Source: Candidatus Desantisbacteria bacterium CG1_02_38_46 (GTDB taxonomy: Bacteria > Desantisbacteria > UBA1551 > UBA1559). Taken from it: 8,405 bases of DNA. Position numbers and translations under genes: made by a program. Under the pieces are notes generated by a model, which had not been told where the DNA came from, made no database searches, and saw only the letters and a list, made by a program, of their open reading frames with translations. Positions 1 through 6,486 of this stretch are shown piece after piece (positions within the stretch are counted from its first letter, which is position 1; every line of letters begins with the position of its first letter). The stretch lies in contig MNUO01000118.1 in the NCBI GenBank assembly GCA_001871015.1, forward strand, positions 1-8,405. Direction: 5' to 3'.

Positions 1-2
1 CA

Positions 3-104
3 CCGTTAGAGTTAGCAGGAGTAGATGTTTCAGGAATCGACTGGCTCAAATTTAGTCAACGATCTTCTCAACCTAAAAACCTATTATCGCTATTAGAATT
101 TTGA
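3..104 (+). CDS. C-terminal end of an unidentified protein (5' end outside window)
   Basis: Frame 3 is open from the window edge for 33 codons and stops with TGA at 102-104. The encoded tail begins PLELAGVDVSGIDW and ends SLLEF. I do not recognise the family from this fragment. It is followed by a 239-base gap and then the Type III restriction-like gene. In Type III systems the modification methyltransferase (mod) usually precedes res, so a Mod C-terminus is a natural guess, but no methyltransferase motif is visible here and the guess rests on position only. The reading frame could also be fortuitous, since 33 codons is short. Confidence 0.4.
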   Translation, partial: PLELAGVDVSGIDWLKFSQRSSQPKNLLSLLEF

Positions 105-113
105 AATACTGCT

Positions 114-254
114 TGTGGATAATGACGCTCTGTGGAAATTGATGGATAACGATAGAGAGTAAGGCAAATAAGAGTGTTACCCACCCTTCCCTATCGGGTG
201 GGTGCCCGTTCCACATCGCTTGGATAACTCTTTGAGTTACCCACATTATCCACT
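114..254. promoter_or_regulatory. Cluster of DnaA-box-like 9-mers
   Basis: Against the consensus TTATCCACA, the minus strand at 114-122 is a perfect match (plus strand TGTGGATAA). Plus-strand 237-245 (TTACCCACA) and 246-254 (TTATCCACT) each match 8 of 9 and are directly adjacent. Weaker 7 of 9 matches are at 131-139, 141-149 and 219-227 on the minus strand and 177-185 on the plus strand. This gives seven box-like words in about 140 bases. Such clusters occur at replication origins and at DnaA-titrating or regulatory sites, but the gene context here (restriction gene, no dnaA, dnaN or plasmid rep in view) does not prove an origin. The words also take part in inverted repeats, which may be the real reason for their recurrence. 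Confidence 0.35.
115..253. repeat. Nested inverted repeats that fold as a branched (three-way junction) structure
   Basis: Four mutually compatible stems are visible. (1) An outer perfect 10-base pair GTGGATAATG at 115-124 with CATTATCCAC at 244-253. (2) TGTGGAA at 131-137 with TTCCACA at 209-215. (3) Inside stem 2, an 8-base hairpin ACCCACCC at 179-186 with GGGTGGGT at 196-203 and a 9-base loop. (4) A hairpin TGGATAACTC at 221-230 with GAGTTACCCA at 234-243, one mismatch, loop TTT, abutting the outer stem. Together they make a branched fold spanning the left half of the gap. It could be a structured RNA, a recombination or attachment site, or a mobile palindromic repeat. No U-run follows the stems, so a plain intrinsic terminator is unlikely. 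Confidence 0.45.
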
Positions 255-268
255 AAGCACGGCGACTG

Positions 269-288
269 TTTTTCAATATTTTTCAAAG
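269..288 (+). repeat. 10-base tandem direct repeat, TTTTTCAA core
   Basis: TTTTTCAATA (269-278) is followed immediately by TTTTTCAAAG (279-288), sharing the first eight bases. A 10-base period places both copies on nearly the same helix face. It lies 56 bases upstream of the restriction gene start and just downstream of the DnaA-box-like cluster. It could therefore be an operator, an UP-like element or an A+T-rich unwinding repeat, or simply chance in A+T-rich DNA. Confidence 0.35.
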
Positions 289-343
289 ACCAAGAAACGA
301 TTCTATTAGACCCAATTTTCTATACGCTACTAATTTTTTAACT

Positions 344-2950
344 ATGATGCTTTACGAAACTTTTAATTCAATTAGAGAATCATTCGGGGCGGATTATTTT
401 ACTTCGCGTGTAAGCGATGAAATAGTCCAAAATCTCAATTCAAAGTTTGAGTTGCGAGAATACCAAAAAGAGGCGTTGGGAAGGTTTGATTTTTATTTTG
501 GCGGGTATCAAAAGCGGGCCCATCCGGCGCAGTTGCTTTTTAATATGGCGACCGGAAGCGGAAAAACACTAGTTATGGTTGCCAATATTTTACAACTTTA
601 CAAGCATGGTTACCGCAATTTTATCTTTTTTGTAAATAGCGTAAATATTATTGAAAAAACAAAGGATAATTTCCTAAATCCTTTATCAGAAAAATATCTT
701 TTTGCTCCAAAGATTAAGTTTGGTGAGAAAGAAGTTTTTGTTAAAGAGGTGCAAAATTTTGAGGCGGCAAATCCGGAAGATATAAATATCCTTTTTACAA
801 CTATTCAGGGATTGCATATTCGTCTAAATTTCCCAAAAGAAAACGCTCTAACTTATGGAGATTTTGCCGATAAAGAAATTGTTTTAATTTCTGATGAGGC
901 ACATCATTTGCAAACAATAACGAAGAAAAGTAGAGAAGAAATTGAGCTGGAAAGAAGCTGGGAATATACGGTTGAAAAGATTTTCAGAAGCAATCTTAAA
1001 AATATCTTATTGGAATTTACCGCTACGATTGACCGTGGCAACCAAAACATCCGGCAGAAATATGAAGACAAAATCATTTTTCGATATGATTTAAAGCAAT
1101 TTCGCCTGGACAAATTCTCAAAAGAAATAGAAGTTTTGCAGGCGGATTTGGAGCCGGTTGATAGAGCTTTACAAGCGGTGATTTTAAGTCAGTATCGCAG
1201 AAAAATTGCCGAGAAAAACAAAATATACTTAAAGCCAGCACTTCTTCTTAAATCCAAGAGTATTAAAGAATCAAAAGAAAATTACGAGGGATTTTTGGCA
1301 AAAATAAAAAATTTAACTTCTGGTGATATTCAAAAGATAAATTCGCGGGCAAAGGGAACAGATTTAGAAAAGGCATTTAACTATTTTCAGAAAGAGAATA
1401 TAACTTTTGACAATCTAATTAAAGAATTGCAAGAAGATTTTTCTGAAGAAAAATGTATGCTTTTGGACTCTGAAAATGTTGACGAAGAAAAGCAACTAAT
1501 ACTGAACTCTTTAGAAAGTAAAGATAACGAAACAAGAGCGATTTTTGCCGTTAATATGCTTAATGAAGGCTGGGATGTATTGAATTTGTTTGACATTGTA
1601 AGATTATATGATACACGTGATGGGAAATGGGTCAGCGGCAAATATAAGCCAGGCAATACGACAATGGGAGAAGCACAGCTTATTGGCAGAGGAGCAAGAT
1701 ATTTTCCATTTCAATTAGATGAGACAGAAGATAAATATAAAAGGAAGTTCGATGAAGACATCGAAAGCGAGTTGCGGATTGTAGAAACATTACACTATCA
1801 CAGCGCCCATAATTCTGACTATATTAAAGAAATAAAAAGCGCCCTTACGGAGTTGGGTATTATACCAGAAAAGCACGTTCAGATTGATTTATTTATTAAG
1901 GACTCTTTTAAAAAGACCGACTTTTGGAAAAATGGAGTGGTTTTCATAAATGATAGGGTGCCGAACCTAAGGACAGAGATTTTTAGTTTAGACGATGCAA
2001 GAATTGAGCGGAATTACCCATATAAACTGAGAACCGGCGAACTTAAAGAAGAAATTATTTTGGAAGAAGAGAAAAAAGTAAGAGCCACAAAAGATATAGT
2101 ACGAGGTAAAATAAAATATAAACTTTCTGACTTTGGAGAGAATATAATTAGAGGTGCGTTAGATAAATTTGAGTTCTATAAATTTGAAACACTAAGACAA
2201 TATTTCCCTCACATAAAATCGGTTAGAGAGTTTGTTTTATCTCCTAATTATTTGGGCTGGGTTGAGATAGAAGTTTCAGGACCAAAAGATAAGTTAAATA
2301 AACTAACGCCAATTGAGAAATTGGAGGTAGCTTTATTTGTGGTTAGGAACATATCGGAGAAAGCAAGAGTCAACACTTCAGAATTTGTGGGAACTAATCT
2401 ATTTAAAGCCAGAATGTTGCAGCAAGTTTTTAAGGATAAGAAAATTAAAATAGATATTGATGAAGTGAAAAATAAAGAATTGAAGGATGTTAATTTAGCT
2501 GAGAAAGATTGGTATGCCCAGAATGAATTTTATGGCACAGAGGAGGAACAGAAATTTATAAGTTTTATTGATGGATTTATAGAAAAGTTGAGGCAAAGAT
2601 ATTCAGAAATCGTCCTGCTTCGTAACGAAAAATTTTTTCAAGTTTTTGATTTTGACGAAGGAAGGCCATTTGAACCGGATTTTATAATGATTTTGAAAAA
2701 AAGGAATAGGACTATTAGTATTTATCAGATTTTTATTGAACCGAAGGGAGATCAGTTTAAAGATAATCGAGGTAGATTTGAAGAATCAAGGGAGAGTTGG
2801 AAGCAGGAATTTTTGCTTGAATTAGAAAGCAAAGCAGATACAGATTTGAAGTTAGAAAACAAACATTTTAAACTCATAGGATTGCCTTTTTACAATGAAA
2901 AATTGAAAAAAGAATTTGAAAAAACTTTAGAAAGTAAAGTACTTTCTTAA
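344..2950 (+). CDS. res: Type III restriction-like DEAD/DEAH helicase-endonuclease (Res subunit)
   Basis: This 868-residue protein has a superfamily 2 helicase core and a C-terminal nuclease. Visible helicase motifs are the Q-motif-like LREYQKEAL (37-45), Walker A ATGSGKT (69-75), DEAH (184-187), FTATI (225-229), NEGWDV (407-412) and the arginine-finger motif QLIGRGAR (445-452). Near the C-terminus, EPDF (777-780) followed by IEPKGD (798-803) gives a PD-(D/E)xK site, with D779, E799 and K801 as likely metal and catalytic residues. The same order occurs in Type III restriction Res subunits, which translocate or track on DNA and cut when partnered with a Mod methyltransferase. All motifs look intact, so the enzyme is probably active. 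The start is ATG at 344 (a second ATG at 347 is equally possible); an in-frame stop at 254-256 and no upstream start codon limit the choice. No Shine-Dalgarno is evident. No mod gene is seen complete in the window. Confidence 0.85.
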   Translation: MMLYETFNSIRESFGADYFTSRVSDEIVQNLNSKFELREYQKEALGRFDFYFGGYQKRAHPAQLLFNMATGSGKTLVMVANILQLYKHGYRNFIFFVNSVNIIEKTKDNFLNPLSEKYLFAPKIKFGEKEVFVKEVQNFEAANPEDINILFTTIQGLHIRLNFPKENALTYGDFADKEIVLISDEAHHLQTITKKSREEIELERSWEYTVEKIFRSNLKNILLEFTATIDRGNQNIRQKYEDKIIFRYDLKQFRLDKFSKEIEVLQADLEPVDRALQAVILSQYRRKIAEKNKIYLKPALLLKSKSIKESKENYEGFLAKIKNLTSGDIQKINSRAKGTDLEKAFNYFQKENITFDNLIKELQEDFSEEKCMLLDSENVDEEKQLILNSLESKDNETRAIFAVNMLNEGWDVLNLFDIVRLYDTRDGKWVSGKYKPGNTTMGEAQLIGRGARYFPFQLDETEDKYKRKFDEDIESELRIVETLHYHSAHNSDYIKEIKSALTELGIIPEKHVQIDLFIKDSFKKTDFWKNGVVFINDRVPNLRTEIFSLDDARIERNYPYKLRTGELKEEIILEEEKKVRATKDIVRGKIKYKLSDFGENIIRGALDKFEFYKFETLRQYFPHIKSVREFVLSPNYLGWVEIEVSGPKDKLNKLTPIEKLEVALFVVRNISEKARVNTSEFVGTNLFKARMLQQVFKDKKIKIDIDEVKNKELKDVNLAEKDWYAQNEFYGTEEEQKFISFIDGFIEKLRQRYSEIVLLRNEKFFQVFDFDEGRPFEPDFIMILKKRNRTISIYQIFIEPKGDQFKDNRGRFEESRESWKQEFLLELESKADTDLKLENKHFKLIGLPFYNEKLKKEFEKTLESKVLS

Positions 2951-2958
2951 TGCGGGAT

Positions 2959-2977
2959 AAACTCTGCTGAGGAGTTT
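2959..2977 (+). promoter_or_regulatory. Small hairpin overlapping the MNT ribosome binding site
   Basis: AAACTC (2959-2964) pairs with GAGTTT (2972-2977) around a 7-base loop, and the T-run continues to 2979. The 3' arm contains the GGAG of the ribosome binding site for the gene starting at 2980. It could act as a weak intrinsic terminator after res or mask the ribosome binding site. The stem is only 6 pairs and A+T-rich, so either role is tentative. Confidence 0.3.
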
Positions 2978-2979
2978 TT

Positions 2980-3300
2980 ATGAATAAAAACTTGTCTGAA
3001 TTGCAGAAGATTGTGAATCAGGTTAAAGATGGGTATGACCCGGAAAAAATTATTTTATTTGGTTCGTATGCCTGGGGAAAACCTACAGAATACTCTGATA
3101 TAGATTTATTAGTGATCAAGAATACCAGCGATAAATTTATTCGTCGATTAGAAAAGATTTCTTATGTAATTAAATCGAATTTAGGAACGGATATTATTGT
3201 TTATACCCCCTGCGAGATAAAAAGGATAATGAAAGACCCAAGCGATTTTTTTGTGCATAGAATTATTCAAAAAGGCAAAATAGTTTATGAAAAGAAATAA
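2980..3300 (+). CDS. MNT-type (minimal) nucleotidyltransferase, putative antitoxin of an MNT-HEPN pair
   Basis: This 106-residue single-domain protein has the DNA polymerase beta-like nucleotidyltransferase signature. GSYAWG (28-33) is followed by SDID (39-42), giving the two metal-binding aspartates D40 and D42, with the third acidic position probably D71 in the strand GTDIIVY. The domain is complete and of the usual length for minimal nucleotidyltransferases. In known MNT-HEPN modules this protein neutralises the HEPN ribonuclease partner, in characterised cases by attaching AMP groups to it; that role is inferred here from family and context. The start ATG at 2980 is supported by GAGGAG at 2969-2974. 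The gene lies 29 bases after res and overlaps the HEPN gene by 14 bases, implying coupled translation. Confidence 0.85.
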   Translation: MNKNLSELQKIVNQVKDGYDPEKIILFGSYAWGKPTEYSDIDLLVIKNTSDKFIRRLEKISYVIKSNLGTDIIVYTPCEIKRIMKDPSDFFVHRIIQKGKIVYEKK

Positions 3301-3679
3301 CTCAAAAAATTTTCTATCGTGGATACAAAAAGCTAATGAAGATTTTGCATTAGCTAAGGTAATTTTAAAAGAAAAAGGCTTCTATGCTCATATTTGTCTT
3401 TTGTGTCAACAGGCAGTTGAGAAATATCTCAAATCCTTTATTATAAAAAACAGAAAAGAGCCTCCATTGATTCACAATCTTAATACACTCGCAGAGATTT
3501 GCAAGGAGTATAACATTGATTTATCTTACTATGAGACAGAACTCAGGATATTGACTCAATATTATATTCCTGCCAAATATCCTATACCTTCTATAGTTAT
3601 TTTTACAAAAGAAGAAGCAAAAAAAGCAATAGAATTTGCCGGTAAGATTATCGAAAAAATTCAGGAAGAAATGGAGTGA
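3287..3679 (+). CDS. HEPN domain protein, putative toxin partner of the MNT protein
   Basis: This 130-residue, largely helical protein matches the HEPN family that pairs with MNT nucleotidyltransferases. The family-typical stretch QQAVEKYLKSFI (41-52) is followed by HNL (63-65) and a late helix with YYIPAKYP (92-99). In many relatives I recall, the last segment reads RYP, so the K97 position may be a conservative change. The only Rx4-6H spacing present is R56 to H63, earlier than in the classic HEPN ribonuclease site. Nuclease activity is therefore uncertain, and the protein may be a divergent or inactive member. It starts 14 bases inside the MNT gene, with AAAGG at 3271-3275 as a rather distant binding site. 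Its stop is 4 bases before coaD, and its final codons contain the coaD ribosome binding site. Confidence 0.8.
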   Translation: MKRNNSKNFLSWIQKANEDFALAKVILKEKGFYAHICLLCQQAVEKYLKSFIIKNRKEPPLIHNLNTLAEICKEYNIDLSYYETELRILTQYYIPAKYPIPSIVIFTKEEAKKAIEFAGKIIEKIQEEME

Positions 3680-3683
3680 AAAA

Positions 3684-4172
3684 ATGAAACGAATAGTGGT
3701 TTATCCGGGGAGTTTTGACCCGCCTACATACGGGCACTTAGATATTATTCAGAGGGTTTTAACACTTTTTGATAAGGTTATAGTCGCGGTGATGGACAAC
3801 CCTAACAAATGCTCTTTATTTAGTATTGATGAACGGATAAAAATTTTTAAGGAAATCACCAGGAGATTCAAAAAAGTAGAGGTAGATAAATTCAAGGGTT
3901 TGCTTGTCAACTATGTTAAAAAGAAAAAAGCGCAGGCAGTTGTTCGTGGACTGCGTGCTATTTCAGACTTTGAATATGAATTTCAAATGGCACAGATGAA
4001 TCGGGAATTGAGCACTGAAGTTGAAACGATATTTATGATGACGAGTACCCCTTATTCATATTTGAGTTCAAGCATTGTCAAGGAAATAGCAAAACTGGGT
4101 GGAGATATTGGCAAATTTGTTCCCCGGCCTGTAGAGTGGATGTTAAAGAAAAAAATGAAAGAAGGCAAATGA
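3684..4172 (+). CDS. coaD: Phosphopantetheine adenylyltransferase
   Basis: CoaD transfers AMP from ATP to 4'-phosphopantetheine to make dephospho-CoA, the penultimate step of coenzyme A synthesis, in the cytoplasm. The 162-residue product is the normal family length. The N-terminus YPGSFDPPTYGHLDII carries the nucleotidyltransferase TxGH motif (15-18). RGLRAISDFEYE (88-99) is the conserved substrate-binding block, and SSSIVKEIA (128-136) is the ISSTxVR/K-like nucleotide-binding loop. I chose ATG at 3684 over an in-frame upstream TTG at 3636 because the conserved N-terminus begins right there and GGAG at 3673-3676 is well spaced. That ribosome binding site lies inside the end of the HEPN gene, so coaD appears translationally linked to the MNT-HEPN pair. 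Its stop overlaps the secD start as ATGA. Confidence 0.96.
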   Translation: MKRIVVYPGSFDPPTYGHLDIIQRVLTLFDKVIVAVMDNPNKCSLFSIDERIKIFKEITRRFKKVEVDKFKGLLVNYVKKKKAQAVVRGLRAISDFEYEFQMAQMNRELSTEVETIFMMTSTPYSYLSSSIVKEIAKLGGDIGKFVPRPVEWMLKKKMKEGK

Positions 4173-5482
4173 GAAGAAAACGCTGGAAAATTATTTTAAT
4201 AATCGGAATTGTTGCACTTTCAGTGTGGGCACTATACCCTCCTTCTGAGAAAATACACTTAGGCCTTGATTTACTTGGTGGAATGCATCTTATCTTAGAA
4301 GTAGATACCGCGAGGTTACCTGAGAATGTTTCAGCAGGTGAGGCGGTTGACCGGGCACTTTTAGTTATCCGCAACCGCATTGACCAATTCGGGGTAAGGG
4401 AGCCATTAATTCAGAAGCAGGGACAGAGCTGGATTGCAGTGCAATTGCCAGGCATCAAGGACCCACAGAGAGCAATAGATATCATCGGTAGAACAGCACT
4501 TCTTGAGTTTAAATTAGTGGATGAAAAAGGAGAACTTCCTTCCAACATTAGTGATACATCAGGACTATCTAGTGAGAATGAAGTTTTGTATGGGACAGAT
4601 GGAAAGGCTTATCTTTTGAAAAAAGAAGTATTAATGACGGGTGCTGCACTTTCTCTGGCTAGAGTGGATATGGATGAATATGGCAGGCCCCGTATCTCTC
4701 TGGAGTTCAATAAAATCGGTGCAGGCCAGTTCGCGCGCATTACCCGCAGACATGTTGGAGAACGTCTTGCTATAATCTTAGACAATAAAGTGCATTCAGC
4801 TCCTGTTATAAAACAAGAAATTACAGGAGGAAAAGCAATAATTGAAGGAAAATTTTCAGTAGAGGAAGCAAATGACCTTGCAATTGTATTAAAAGCAGGT
4901 GCACTGCCAGTACCTTTTAAAGTAGGGCCTGAAGGTGAACCATTTATTGAAAAACGTCAGGTCGGACCTTCGCTTGGAGAGGATTCAATTCGCAAAGGAG
5001 TTTTTGCAATAATATTAGGGTTAATACTTGTCCTATCATTTATGTTTTTCTATTATAGAATGTCAGGTTTAATCGCTGATTTTGCCCTGCTTTTAAATAT
5101 CGTTATATTATTAGGAGCGCTTGCTGGATTTGGTGCAACGCTTACACTCCCTGGCATTGCAGGGATTATACTTACAGTTGGTATGTCTGTGGATGCAAAT
5201 GTCCTTATCTTTGAAAGAATCAGGGAAGAAATAAGAGGTGGAAAAGGACCCTGGTCAGCAATTGCAGCAGGTTATTCCCGTGCATTTCCTGCAATCCTTG
5301 ATTCAAACCTTACAACATTGATTACCGCGCTATTGCTATTTCAGTTTGGGACTGGCCCGGTAAAGGGTTTTGCAGTAACATTAAGTCTGGGGATTTTAAT
5401 CAGTATGTTCACAGCCATCATAGTTACACGCGTAATTTTTGATGAGAGTGTTCCCAGGGAAGCACAGAAGTTAAGTATTTAA
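4169..5482 (+). CDS. secD: Protein translocase subunit SecD
   Basis: SecD works with SecF at the SecYEG channel in the inner membrane, using the proton gradient to help pull exported proteins out on the periplasmic side. The 437-residue protein begins with a basic N-terminus and one membrane segment (about 6-23). The conserved block LGLDLLGGMHL (31-41) and a large exported domain follow. The C-terminal membrane bundle, starting near residue 277, contains GMSVDANVLIFERIREE (about 338-354), the RND-like signature of the family. It is much shorter than Escherichia coli SecD (about 615), as in many other phyla. ATG at 4169 overlaps the coaD stop, with AAGAAGG just upstream. An in-frame GTG at 4136 would add 11 residues inside coaD and is less likely. 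The secF gene follows after 11 bases. Confidence 0.95.
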   Translation: MRRKRWKIILIIGIVALSVWALYPPSEKIHLGLDLLGGMHLILEVDTARLPENVSAGEAVDRALLVIRNRIDQFGVREPLIQKQGQSWIAVQLPGIKDPQRAIDIIGRTALLEFKLVDEKGELPSNISDTSGLSSENEVLYGTDGKAYLLKKEVLMTGAALSLARVDMDEYGRPRISLEFNKIGAGQFARITRRHVGERLAIILDNKVHSAPVIKQEITGGKAIIEGKFSVEEANDLAIVLKAGALPVPFKVGPEGEPFIEKRQVGPSLGEDSIRKGVFAIILGLILVLSFMFFYYRMSGLIADFALLLNIVILLGALAGFGATLTLPGIAGIILTVGMSVDANVLIFERIREEIRGGKGPWSAIAAGYSRAFPAILDSNLTTLITALLLFQFGTGPVKGFAVTLSLGILISMFTAIIVTRVIFDESVPREAQKLSI

Positions 5483-5493
5483 AAGAGAAAAAA

Positions 5494-6483
5494 ATGAAAT
5501 TTTTGAAAAAAACAAGTATAGATTTTATAGGTATGAAGAAATATGCATTTGGATTATCAGTAGTTCTTATTATTATCGGGGTTGTATCTATTATTGTTCG
5601 GGGAGGATTAAATCTCGGCATTGATTTTATTGGCGGAACATTAACACAGATGAAAATCCAACCAATGCCTGCAATTGAAGAAGTGCGAAAAACATTAATT
5701 GAAAATGGACTGAAGGATGCTCAAATTCAGCATTTTCCAAAGGAAAATGAAATCATAGTAAGGGTTAAAAAAGGTGAGGTCCAGCTTGTAGAAGAGATTC
5801 GTTTAGAAATCTTGCCTCAAGCATCAGGGGAGACATTAGTCCAGGCGGTTACGGCTCAGATTGCAACGCAAACACCAAGGATGGGAGGGGTTGAATCAAA
5901 GTTTTATGAAATGTTTTCTAAGAAATTTCCACAGACCAGAATTGAGGTTACGCGAGCTGAAATGGTTGGTCCAGCAGTTGGAAAGAAATTATTAAATCAG
6001 GCTATTAAAGCACTTTTTGCCGGTGTGATTTTAATAATGGTTTACATTGGCTGGCGTTTTGAATTTAAATATTCTGCTCCGGCGGTTCTTGCGCTCCTGC
6101 ATGATACATTTATTACAATAGGAATACTTACACTTTTAAATAAAGAAATTACAGTGACTATTGTTGCAGCTATTTTGACCCTGATAGGTTATTCTATAAA
6201 TGATACGATTGTTGTTTATGACCGCATCCGTGAAAAAAAGAGGCTGTTTGCTAAGGATGAATTGGCTAAAGTGATGAATATAGCAATAAATGAAACATTG
6301 AGCAGGACAATAATTACAAGTATTACCACAGGGCTCGTTTTGCTTTCAATCTTTTTTGCAGGAGGAGAAGTGCTTCATAATTTTGCCTTTACTTTATTAT
6401 TTGGGATAATAATTGGAACTTATTCATCAATATTTGTTGCCAGTCCTTTAGTCTATGAATTGGAGAAAGGTGTCAGGTCTTGA
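5494..6483 (+). CDS. secF: Protein translocase subunit SecF
   Basis: SecF is the membrane partner of SecD in the accessory complex of the Sec translocase. The 329-residue protein has a first membrane segment at about 17-35, then the family motif LGIDFIGGTL (41-50), an exported domain to about residue 165, and five further membrane segments. LIGYSINDTIVVYDRIRE (230-247) is the conserved SecF counterpart of the SecD RND motif. Length and order are normal. The ribosome binding site is weak (AAGAG about 8 bases before ATG), fitting translation coupled to secD. The extreme C-terminus is odd: the last codons (GVRS) and the stop at 6481-6483 fall inside a repeat word that recurs after recJ. The original SecF end may therefore have been replaced or trimmed by repeat insertion. 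Confidence 0.95.
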   Translation: MKFLKKTSIDFIGMKKYAFGLSVVLIIIGVVSIIVRGGLNLGIDFIGGTLTQMKIQPMPAIEEVRKTLIENGLKDAQIQHFPKENEIIVRVKKGEVQLVEEIRLEILPQASGETLVQAVTAQIATQTPRMGGVESKFYEMFSKKFPQTRIEVTRAEMVGPAVGKKLLNQAIKALFAGVILIMVYIGWRFEFKYSAPAVLALLHDTFITIGILTLLNKEITVTIVAAILTLIGYSINDTIVVYDRIREKKRLFAKDELAKVMNIAINETLSRTIITSITTGLVLLSIFFAGGEVLHNFAFTLLFGIIIGTYSSIFVASPLVYELEKGVRS

Positions 6484-6486
6484 CAA
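6468..6486 (+). repeat. Copy of the 19-base dispersed repeat at the secF/recJ junction
   Basis: AGGTGTCAGGTCTTGACAA occurs here and again, exactly, at 8179-8197 and 8237-8255. An inverted version is at 8329-8347, sharing 18 of these bases. The copy supplies the end and stop codon of secF, the likely ribosome binding region of recJ (CAGG at 6474-6477), and the first base of the recJ ATG at 6486. It is a stand-alone copy: the flanks do not continue the 58-base unit seen after recJ. Confidence 0.85.

Larger units (their letters stand above)
105..343. other. 239-base intergenic region with structured, repeat-rich left half and A+T-rich right half
   Basis: No convincing gene is seen here. The left part (about 110-255) is full of GTTAYCCAC/GTGGRTAAC-type words in both orientations and several inverted repeats. 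The right part (about 262-343) is A+T-rich and should carry the promoter of the downstream restriction gene. The best -10-like hexamer is TATACG at 321-326, but no good TTGACA-like partner lies 16-18 bases upstream, so I do not call a promoter. There is no Shine-Dalgarno sequence just before the ATG at 344. Confidence 0.6.

Noticed and set aside
179-203. Intrinsic terminator of the upstream gene
   Set aside because: The 8-pair G+C-rich stem is strong but is followed by GCCCGTTCC, with no T-run; a factor-independent stop is unlikely.
115-253. Integron attC site
   Set aside because: Length and folding are suggestive, but no paired RYYYAAC/GTTRRRY core sites occur at the ends, and no integrase or cassette array is in view.
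904-1113. Minus-strand open frames opposite res (also about 1387-1656)
   Set aside because: They are short, without domains or binding sites, and opposite an intact helicase core; treated as chance open frames.
3636-3683. Upstream TTG start adding 16 residues to CoaD
   Set aside because: The extension is not part of the conserved CoaD N-terminus, lies within the HEPN coding region, and ATG at 3684 has a well-placed GGAG.
4136-4168. Upstream GTG start for SecD
   Set aside because: It adds 11 charged residues deep inside coaD; ATG at 4169 overlaps the coaD stop in the usual ATGA way and has a purine-rich binding site.
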